Source: Gammaproteobacteria bacterium (GTDB lineage Bacteria; Pseudomonadota; Gammaproteobacteria; Chromatiales; Chromatiaceae). Taken from it: DNA of 5,553 bases. Position 1 is the stretch's first letter; each line of letters begins with the position of its first letter. The position numbers were made by a program, and so were the translations under genes. The notes below the pieces were generated by a model, which was given only the letters and a program-made list of their open reading frames with translations, searched no databases and was not told the origin of the DNA. The DNA lies in contig JAUXGQ010000157.1 of assembly GCA_030621975.1 (NCBI GenBank), positions 1 to 5,553 of the forward strand, written 5' to 3'. Positions 1 to 5,553 of this stretch are shown here, piece after piece.

Positions 1-263
1 AGCAAGGCAAAGATTTCCTGTGAATTAAACCAGATGCCGGGCAGGTTGTATTTGGAGGCATTTGGCATGGATTGCTCGAAGCGGTAACCGCGTAACACAC
101 GGTCCCAGGTGATCGGAGCATTCAAGCGGTCCTTCATGTAATCCAGGTCGCGCTTGATGGTGGCCTGTGAGACACCCAGTTCCTCGATCAGGGTATCCAT
201 GGGTACAGACCGCCGGTCATTCAGCAGCTGGTCGATTTTGTAGAAGCGTTCGGTGCGGTCCAT
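1..263 (-). CDS. WYL-domain transcriptional regulator, N-terminal part (cut by window edge)
   Basis: This is the first 87 residues of a YafY-type regulator; the rest lies beyond the left edge. The protein starts MDRTERFYKIDQLLNDRR and continues with a DeoR/HTH_11-type winged helix-turn-helix. The recognition-helix region reads LGVSQATIKRDLDYMKDRL (about residues 30-48), followed by a wing ending in RGYRFE. From about residue 71, YNLPGIWFNSQEIFAL matches the usual beginning of the WYL module, which in this family binds ligands or nucleic acid and controls DNA binding by the HTH. The ATG at 263 is chosen because the family homology begins there and a purine-rich GGGGGAAGGG stretch lies directly upstream. 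It runs in the same direction as the two genes to its right, 208 bases after the end of the Hsp70-like gene, so it may be a separate unit. About 72% of its codons end in G or C, higher than at the start of the neighbouring Hsp70-like gene. The family call is firm; the target genes are inference. Confidence 0.9.
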   Translation of the reverse strand, partial: MDRTERFYKIDQLLNDRRSVPMDTLIEELGVSQATIKRDLDYMKDRLNAPITWDRVLRGYRFEQSMPNASKYNLPGIWFNSQEIFAL

Positions 264-445
264 CCCTTCCCCCAATAGCGCGGCACTTCGATAAGCTCGA
301 CCCGGTCTGTCTCCGGTATTTCCGCCTTCGCGCCCGTATAGGTCATTCCGCAGATCCATGGCGCCCACAATTTGGCATGGCCCTGATCTGAATTAAAGAT
401 CCGTTCAACGACCGGCTCCGGGGCCCCGCATATACGGCTAACCAC
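221..445 (-). other. Weak short open frame in the gap before the WYL gene
   Basis: A 74-residue frame opens with GTG 26 bases after the stop of the Hsp70-like gene and runs 43 bases into the WYL gene in another frame. Its middle part (for example AEIPETDRVELIEVPRYWGKG) has a protein-like composition and reasonable codon use, but I recognise no family. There is no good ribosome binding site: the only GGAG lies about 18 bases upstream of the GTG. It could be a small gene coupled to the regulator, the remnant of a longer gene, or a chance frame. I lean towards a chance frame or remnant. Confidence 0.2.
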
Positions 446-453
446 GGGCCCGT
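419..453. repeat. Two GC-rich palindromes downstream of the Hsp70-like gene
   Basis: CGGGGCCCCG (419-428) and ACGGGCCCGT (444-453) are each perfect palindromes and share the self-complementary core GGGCCC, so the two copies could also pair with each other across an intervening loop. They lie 18-53 bases past the stop codon of the Hsp70-like gene. No run of T follows in the direction of transcription, so this is not a standard intrinsic terminator. It could be an mRNA 3'-end structure, a regulator site for the WYL gene, or chance in GC-rich DNA. Confidence 0.25.
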
Positions 454-471
454 CGCTACTTACTCCGTTCC

Positions 472-2265
472 CTATTTCGGATAGAGCTCATCACGATCCG
501 GTCTCTCAACACTCCTACCTTTAGTCGGTGTTATATCCTCGATCTCCTGTGGCCGTACAGTCCTGCCAATACTATCCGCGCCATACGTCAGCCCGAATGC
601 AACTGATACCCGATGAAACGCCTTTTTGCCAACATTCTTGGCAGCCTCTTCCAACATGGGAAAGGTCGTAAACAGTGGCTGGGTGCCAACGTTCCTGAAC
701 GCTCTCGATACCCCTTCGGCGTACACCTTGCATGCCGACCCTCCGCCCGCCAGAAATACCCGCATTCCGTCTTTCCATTCCGGCGCCCTTGGATAGCGTG
801 TCGACTTGGTTCGATGGAGTATTTTCCCCACTGCCCGTTCAATCCGGCTAGTAAACTCTTCATCGGCTTGCTCTATCAACTTCATATCGATCCCATAGTC
901 GCGAGAGAGCTTCTCAGTATTGGGAATCCCCCCATGATCGGCCCATGTCCTCTCTGCTGTCGGGAGCGTTCTAAGCCGTTCCGCCATTAACCAGTGAGTA
1001 CCTAAAGGCGCTACCACGCCTTCAAAGATCGGTAACCGATCTTCGTCGGATCGCGGTTTATGGTAGATATTGAAGGCTACGACGTCCATCGTACCACCAC
1101 CAACATCTACCAGCAGATGCAGACCATCCTTCCGCTGGGCCGATTTCACATACCCGGCCACCTGGGCCGAGAATTCAGGGACGACATTCAAATCGTCCAG
1201 TCCTATCAGGGCAGGGTCATCGTGATCCAGATTCTGCACTGTATGCGCTAGTTGAAGTTCGACACCGCTTATCTGCTTACTTAGCCGCCACGCCAGAAGG
1301 CCCATTTTACGATAATGTTCTTGCAGATTCGTTGAACACCAGGGATCGGTCGGGCTACCGATATTCACCTCCCATGCCAAACGCCTGTCCTTCACTAGGG
1401 ATTCCTGGTGCCTGTACATCCATGCACGTGCATAGCGCATGACCCACGCAATGAAGGCTGTGCTGGCTGAACTATCCTGACTCTCGTCATAACGCTTTGA
1501 CAGAAAGGGTTCTTTCAACCCGCCACAGACCTCTAACGCGTCCCCTGCTCGGCCAATCCGGGTATACCCATCCACGCATCGGGACAGTTCTCCCGGAAGG
1601 AAATATCGCTGCGCTTCGCAGTTCCTCAAGCCGTCCCAGTCAATGAAGAATACCTTCCCAGCCGCTTTCAATGCGACCTTCGTATAGCAAGTCCCGAAAT
1701 CTATCCCCATTCTGATCGACAGAACGCGCCCTGTACCACCACCTGGAGCCTGAAGTCCGCTGCCGGCATCTACCCAGTGATCTGGATCCTTGTATTCACT
1801 ACCGCTGCTCAGCACTACTTTTTGAAGCGCCTCACACGCCGGCAGATCCCGGACGACAGGTTTGACCGGAACCTTCTTCAGTCTCGTTTTTCTGTTACCC
1901 CCATACGCATCCCGAATCGCTTCATCACTCGGAAAACTAGATCTGAATGTTCCCTTACCTCTGATGGATGCATCACCTTTCGATCCTCTGCGGGCAACCG
2001 TCTTTTTCTTCTTCTTTGGTATATTCTGCCTCGTTGGCTGCATCAGTTCCGTTTCTCGCACGTTGCCTCCGTCTACGCACCTTTCTTTTGCACTCGTTTT
2101 ACGGGCAACATATAACTGTCTTTTCAGCGGCTTTACCCCTTCTTTCCACGCTTCATCCGCCGCATCTGTCCGCGCCGCCTTCTCCTCAGACTTCGATCGA
2201 CTCTTTTCTGATGCCGACGACAACCTGGGTTTTATCTTCTTCAGATCATCTTTCCAATTACTCAT
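472..2265 (-). CDS. Hsp70/actin-fold ATPase with long basic N-terminal tail
   Basis: A 597-residue protein of the Hsp70/actin ATPase superfamily, predicted to be cytoplasmic with no signal peptide or membrane segment. The nucleotide-binding signatures are in the right order: phosphate-1 DFGTCYTKVAL (189-199), a connect-1-like VPEFSAQVAGYV (362-373), phosphate-2 LLVDVGGGTMDVVAF (384-398), adenosine motif VFLAGGGSACKVY (503-515) and a connect-2-like helix VAFGLTYGADSIG (555-567). The first 180 residues are a separate Lys/Arg/Ser-rich, low-complexity tail including KKKKK (84-88) and a Gly-rich linker (about 168-179); it is probably disordered and could bind nucleic acid or the partner helicase. 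The chain ends about 30 residues after the ATPase core, so the Hsp70 substrate-binding domain and lid are absent; this is not a general DnaK. The ATG follows the helicase stop by 14 bases with a GGGGGG stretch 3 bases upstream, pointing to translational coupling. Superfamily membership is firm; a role as a regulatory ATPase for the helicase is inference. A plasmid-segregation or cell-shape actin is a less likely alternative, given the neighbour. Confidence 0.85.
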   Translation of the reverse strand: MSNWKDDLKKIKPRLSSASEKSRSKSEEKAARTDAADEAWKEGVKPLKRQLYVARKTSAKERCVDGGNVRETELMQPTRQNIPKKKKKTVARRGSKGDASIRGKGTFRSSFPSDEAIRDAYGGNRKTRLKKVPVKPVVRDLPACEALQKVVLSSGSEYKDPDHWVDAGSGLQAPGGGTGRVLSIRMGIDFGTCYTKVALKAAGKVFFIDWDGLRNCEAQRYFLPGELSRCVDGYTRIGRAGDALEVCGGLKEPFLSKRYDESQDSSASTAFIAWVMRYARAWMYRHQESLVKDRRLAWEVNIGSPTDPWCSTNLQEHYRKMGLLAWRLSKQISGVELQLAHTVQNLDHDDPALIGLDDLNVVPEFSAQVAGYVKSAQRKDGLHLLVDVGGGTMDVVAFNIYHKPRSDEDRLPIFEGVVAPLGTHWLMAERLRTLPTAERTWADHGGIPNTEKLSRDYGIDMKLIEQADEEFTSRIERAVGKILHRTKSTRYPRAPEWKDGMRVFLAGGGSACKVYAEGVSRAFRNVGTQPLFTTFPMLEEAAKNVGKKAFHRVSVAFGLTYGADSIGRTVRPQEIEDITPTKGRSVERPDRDELYPK

Positions 2266-2282
2266 TCGCCCCCCAAGCCCTA
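2266..2282 (-). promoter_or_regulatory. Ribosome binding site and coupled stop/start junction
   Basis: The helicase TAG stop (2280-2282) is followed after 14 bases by the ATG of the Hsp70-like gene. The junction reads TAGGGCTTGGGGGGCGA before the ATG, with the G-run only 3 bases from the start. The site is not a standard AGGAGG and sits close to the start codon, so ribosomes finishing the helicase may supply much of the initiation. There is no room for a separate promoter in the junction. Confidence 0.5.
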
Positions 2283-5200
2283 CCCGGCCTTGATCACTCC
2301 CGCACAGATAAACCGCCGCTCTGCACGCACCTGTTTCTGCTCCAGAATGCGCTCCTTCCGAGTGTTCATACGAGCTAGCAGTTTATCGATCTTTCCCTGC
2401 GTCGCCCTCGCCAAAGGCACCCGGCCCTTCGCTTCGTGTTTCTGCTTTGTCTCACGCAACGTCGGCAACCGGCGATTCAGGTGCCGCTCAATCGAATCCA
2501 GCTGAAACTGTGCACGATCTGCATTCTCGTTCTTCTTTTTTTCCAGCGCCTTTCTGTATCTGCTGTCCAACTCTGTTTCCGCTCGTTCCATACATTCACT
2601 GACGATACTTCCATTGAGTTCATGTTCCGGTGCGATCCAATCATCTCCCTCGACCCTCGCCAACTGCAATAACCGGTCTGATTGGTCGTCGTCCAGCATT
2701 TCTCCACCACCTATATGCACTGCCGCAATCGCAAGAATCTCCTCCTCCCGGACGCCGATAAACGACCACGCACGCATATAGAAGACGTAAACACCATCGA
2801 ATCCCTCGGCGGCTTCAACATCACGTCCAAGCCGAACGGCTATCAGAGGATAGTAATGGGCATTTCTTGCTTTCAGATCTGCGCTGATATATCGGATCAG
2901 TGGATGGAACTGGTGTACGATCTCTTCACCCTGCCGCGGCGCTTCGCTGATCCGGTTCAAGAATCGACATCGTCGGGGTTGACCGGACGCCAAAAGCGTC
3001 TTCCCCAACATACCCTCTGCGCGGAGGTATTCGTCCAACCGTGCCGCCCGTTCGCCTGGTAGCTGGATATTGATCAGGAACGGGTCGTCGCCCTCTTGGA
3101 CAAACCGGTGACCCGGTACATTCTTGTTCAGATACTCCTGCACGTAGATATAGAGGTCGATGTCGGTGATCCTGCGTGCCAGTTCGCGTGCAGCATCGAT
3201 CTTTTCGATCACACGCTGCCCGTGCGCCATCATATGCGCCGCATTATGTTCCAGTTCCTCCATATGTATCCGCAGGTTCTCCAGCGCCTGTGCTGCCGCA
3301 TCTATACGCGCACTCTCCTCCTCCGGAGTCAGCGGCCGACTCAACAGATCGGACTCCAGCTTGCGTATCTCTTCCCCTACTACAGCACCGGCCTCGCCCA
3401 ATGCCTCCTCGAAAATGCGCAACCTCAGCATCAGCCGATCTACGATCCTATCGTCGATAGTATCTGCGAAATATAGGTTCCATATGTGAATGATATCTGC
3501 TTTCTGTCCGAGCCGATCTATTCGGCCAATTCTCTGTTCAATTCGAGTTGGGTTCCAGGGCAAGTCGTAATTCACCATGACGCGACAGAACTGAAGGTCG
3601 ACACCCTCGGATGCCACCTCGGTCGACACCAGAATCTCCTGCTCCTTGCTTTTCCTGAATTCGTCTATCACTTCCTGCTTCGCCTGTGATTGCCCACCCC
3701 AGAGCAGCCGGGATGGATGACCATCTTCCTGCAATCGATCGACAAGGTATCTGGCTGTCGACCGAAACGTCGTAAAGATAATGATCTTCTCGTCAGAATT
3801 TTCTTGCAAAAACTCTCCAGCAACCTCCAACAAACGCTGGTACTTGGTATCATTTTCCCGCAAAGCATCGATATCGACCACTCTGGGTACGACTGCCATA
3901 AGGAGTTGTTTTAGCCTACCAGTAGAATCACCGCTTTCATCGCCTTCGAGACAGTTCTCCAGCTCTTCTTCCAGATCATCGATCATATCCTCGTCGCTGC
4001 CCGCACCCCGATTCCACACCTGTGCAATGGCTGCAGGACAGGATGTAACCTGACGTTGCGGCATAGCCAGAAGGAACCCGTCATTGATATCACGACTTTT
4101 CGCGTATGCACGTGTCGTGGCAGTAACAGCTTCATACAGTTGGCTTTCCTCTGGGCTCATGGCAACAGCTTCTCTGCGCACCTCCCGTTTAATGCGACTT
4201 TCCTGTACATCCTTCTTACGTGTCCGAGTAACTACATGTGCCAGCAGATTCGTTCTTTCGAGGGTATCGGCAAGTTCCGCACGGTATCCTTTCATGGCTA
4301 ACCGTTCATCGGTAGGTGGGTCGCGCAACACGGATGCCAGTTGCAAGGACCGACCAAGCGATGGATGTTGCCTTGCTTCCTCTAACTGCTCCAGTATTTC
4401 TGTAGCAGTCGAACGTGTATCAAGAATGGTATCCCTTGCGACAACAAGTGGCTTGTTGTCACTGATCAATTGGAAAAAATCATTTTTGTGCTCAAAATGA
4501 TCCGGATCGAGAAGTTTCAACAGACTGAACAGATCAAGGTTACGTAGATTGATCGGCGTTGCCGAAAGCATCAGCTGGTAGTCAGACACGCCACGAAACA
4601 GATCTCCTGCTTTCCATGCTGCCGTGTCGGAATTTCGCATATAGTGCGCCTCGTCGAATACCACCAGATCCACCAGTGGTTCCTCTTCTGCCTGCGAGTG
4701 CAAGTAATCTGCCAGCTGCCAGCTCGCAGTCCGACGGATATGTGTATCCCGTCCATCTGGGCGCCAGCCCTTTGGAGGTCGTGCCCCGTGATAACTAATA
4801 ATCCAGGCTTTGCCCTCGCCGACTTCTCGCCGCGATTGCTGCAACCCGTCCAGCAAATCGGCAGATTTTGATATCTGCGCATCGATTCCAAACCGGTTGT
4901 GTAGCTCATCACGCCATTTTTCCCGCAACATTGCCGGGCATACCACCACGAGACGCCGGAAATCGAAACGCGCTCGCAGCTCCGTCCAAATCAGGCCCGC
5001 CTCGATCGTCTTGCCAAGACCTACTTCATCTGCGATCAGCAATCCATTGATCGGTGAATCCAGGAGAGTAAGAAGCGGTCTGTACTGGTGAGCATAGAAA
5101 TCCGTATTGGTGATACCCATTGCATACACCAGGTTTGCCAGCCTGCCAGACAAATGTACATACGTCAGATTCTGACGCAGATCCGCTGCTCGCCCATAAC

Positions 5201-5420
5201 GCCCCTGATTTATTAATTCGAATGGGTCTTGGAGATCGAGATTATCCAGAGGCTCTATTTCTTCCTCATGGACGAAGTCCAACTCGCCATCCGACCAGCG
5301 CACTTGAACATGGATTCCGGATGGCTTGTTACGCGGAGGTGTATTGGTTACCACTCCCTCGCGGCCCGGGTTATCTATACTCCTAACCGCTGTGCCTGGC
5401 TGTACACTCATCAGGGACAC
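2280..5420 (-). CDS. SNF2-family (RapA/DrmD-like) DEAH-box helicase/translocase
   Basis: A 1046-residue ATP-dependent DNA translocase of superfamily 2. Residues 5-58 form a small beta-rich segment (PGTAVRS...VQVRWSDGELDFV) like the Tudor/SH3-like N-terminus of RapA. Helicase lobe 1 has a Q-like motif YAHQYRPLLTLL (109-120), Walker A DEVGLGKT (131-138), motif Ia VVVCPAMLREKW (158-169), DEAH (256-259) and motif III LSATPI (285-290). An acidic stretch (475-499, rich in Asp/Glu) follows before lobe 2, which has motif IV IIIFTTFRSTARYLVDRL (546-563), motif V LVSTEVASEGVDLQF (597-611) and motif VI RIEQRIGRIDRLGQ (626-639). All catalytic residues are present. The last 370 residues are mostly charged helices, with likely coiled coil at 685-750 and 945-1035, and no recognisable nuclease. 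Length and plan fit RapA-like proteins and the DISARM helicase DrmD; no other DISARM gene is visible, so no symbol is given. The frame opens with GTG at 5420, but ATG at 5411 (MSVQPGT...) has GGGGTG six bases upstream and may be the true start. It heads the operon with the Hsp70-like gene. Confidence 0.93.
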   Translation of the reverse strand: MSLMSVQPGTAVRSIDNPGREGVVTNTPPRNKPSGIHVQVRWSDGELDFVHEEEIEPLDNLDLQDPFELINQGRYGRAADLRQNLTYVHLSGRLANLVYAMGITNTDFYAHQYRPLLTLLDSPINGLLIADEVGLGKTIEAGLIWTELRARFDFRRLVVVCPAMLREKWRDELHNRFGIDAQISKSADLLDGLQQSRREVGEGKAWIISYHGARPPKGWRPDGRDTHIRRTASWQLADYLHSQAEEEPLVDLVVFDEAHYMRNSDTAAWKAGDLFRGVSDYQLMLSATPINLRNLDLFSLLKLLDPDHFEHKNDFFQLISDNKPLVVARDTILDTRSTATEILEQLEEARQHPSLGRSLQLASVLRDPPTDERLAMKGYRAELADTLERTNLLAHVVTRTRKKDVQESRIKREVRREAVAMSPEESQLYEAVTATTRAYAKSRDINDGFLLAMPQRQVTSCPAAIAQVWNRGAGSDEDMIDDLEEELENCLEGDESGDSTGRLKQLLMAVVPRVVDIDALRENDTKYQRLLEVAGEFLQENSDEKIIIFTTFRSTARYLVDRLQEDGHPSRLLWGGQSQAKQEVIDEFRKSKEQEILVSTEVASEGVDLQFCRVMVNYDLPWNPTRIEQRIGRIDRLGQKADIIHIWNLYFADTIDDRIVDRLMLRLRIFEEALGEAGAVVGEEIRKLESDLLSRPLTPEEESARIDAAAQALENLRIHMEELEHNAAHMMAHGQRVIEKIDAARELARRITDIDLYIYVQEYLNKNVPGHRFVQEGDDPFLINIQLPGERAARLDEYLRAEGMLGKTLLASGQPRRCRFLNRISEAPRQGEEIVHQFHPLIRYISADLKARNAHYYPLIAVRLGRDVEAAEGFDGVYVFYMRAWSFIGVREEEILAIAAVHIGGGEMLDDDQSDRLLQLARVEGDDWIAPEHELNGSIVSECMERAETELDSRYRKALEKKKNENADRAQFQLDSIERHLNRRLPTLRETKQKHEAKGRVPLARATQGKIDKLLARMNTRKERILEQKQVRAERRFICAGVIKAG

Positions 5421-5430
5421 CCCATTTATC

Positions 5431-5444
5431 CAGAATTATTTCTG
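5431..5444. repeat. Small inverted repeat in the helicase leader
   Basis: CAGAA and TTCTG flank a four-base TTAT spacer, 11 bases upstream of the GTG start. On the transcript this would be a weak five-pair hairpin next to the initiation region. It may be a secondary regulator site or chance. Confidence 0.25.
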
Positions 5445-5465
5445 CTCTCTTACAGTTTAGACCCA

Positions 5466-5495
5466 CTTATAGCTCACCAGATGCGCTACTGGCCA
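5466..5495 (-). promoter_or_regulatory. Candidate sigma-70 promoter for the helicase/Hsp70-like operon
   Basis: Read on the minus strand, a -35 TGGCCA (5490-5495; four of six consensus bases) is followed after 18 bases by a -10 TATAAG (5466-5471; five of six). Transcription would begin near 5458-5460, leaving a leader of about 40 bases. The -35 element sits exactly in the centre of the 16-base palindrome, as expected for a repressor-controlled promoter. The boxes were found by eye and are not proof of activity. Confidence 0.4.
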
Positions 5496-5510
5496 GTAGC
5501 CTAGGCTAGC
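5485..5510. promoter_or_regulatory. Overlapping perfect palindromes, candidate operator
   Basis: GCTACTGGCCAGTAGC (5485-5500) is a perfect 16-base palindrome. It overlaps a second perfect palindrome, TAGCCTAGGCTA (5497-5508), and a third short one, GCTAGC (5505-5510). The arms share GCTA/TAGC half-sites, so the block offers several evenly arranged half-sites for a dimeric regulator. It covers the putative -35 box of the helicase promoter. No T-run follows on either strand, which argues against a terminator. The WYL protein encoded at the left end of the window is a reasonable candidate ligand, by inference only. Confidence 0.55.
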
Positions 5511-5553
5511 AGTTAAGCATCCTATCGTTCTCTGCCATTCACACCCCGAACAG

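Noticed and set aside
1708..1710. Internal ATG (residue 186) that could start the Hsp70-like ATPase core directly
   Set aside because: There is no ribosome binding site upstream, and the longer frame is tightly spaced to the helicase stop with a G-rich site.
1999..2018. T-rich stretch on the plus strand resembling a terminator tail
   Set aside because: It lies inside the Hsp70-like gene and encodes the KKKKK run; no hairpin precedes it.
1862..2378. Overlapping plus-strand open frames of 112-143 residues opposite the Hsp70-like gene start
   Set aside because: They are antisense to the Lys/Arg/Ser-rich tail, so they give Ser/Phe/Pro-rich translations with no family signature; they mirror the coding strand.
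2280..5420. Assignment of the helicase as a confirmed DISARM drmD gene
   Set aside because: The domain plan is compatible, but no drmA, drmB, drmC or methylase gene is visible, and the Hsp70-like partner is not a DISARM component.
1..5553. CRISPR array, tRNA, rRNA, insertion sequence or integrase
   Set aside because: No spaced direct repeats, cloverleaf, terminal inverted repeats or recombinase motifs were seen on either strand.

Overview
The window comes from a bacterial chromosome of roughly balanced base composition. A proteobacterium is plausible, but the sequence alone does not fix the taxon. All three genes I can support are on the minus strand, so transcription runs from the right end to the left end. 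The layout resembles a genome-defence or accessory island: a large SNF2/RapA-type helicase, a divergent Hsp70/actin-fold ATPase and a WYL-family regulator.

Right edge (5421-5553): a non-coding leader. It holds overlapping perfect palindromes that cover the -35 element of a plausible promoter for the helicase, followed by a short untranslated leader with a small inverted repeat. This looks like a repressible promoter.

5420-2280: a SNF2-family helicase of 1046 residues. It has all the superfamily-2 motifs, an N-terminal Tudor/SH3-like segment, an acidic insert between the lobes and a long helical, charged C-terminus. The overall plan is that of RapA and of DISARM DrmD-type helicases. 2265-472: an Hsp70/actin-fold ATPase of 597 residues that starts only 14 bases after the helicase stop. 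It has a basic, probably disordered N-terminal tail of about 180 residues and no Hsp70 substrate-binding domain. The tight spacing implies co-transcription and probably a functional pair: a DNA translocase plus a nucleotide-dependent switch protein.

471-264: a 208-base gap with no convincing gene. It has a weak short ORF and two GC-rich palindromes. 263-1: the N-terminal 87 residues of a WYL-domain regulator with a DeoR-type winged helix, cut by the window edge. WYL proteins commonly control defence operons, so this protein is the obvious candidate ligand for the palindromes upstream of the helicase, though nothing here proves it.

The most interesting hypothesis is that the helicase and the Hsp70-like protein form the core of a poorly described, possibly anti-phage system, with further components outside the window. 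No methyltransferase, nuclease or phospholipase gene is visible here, so a named system cannot be assigned.
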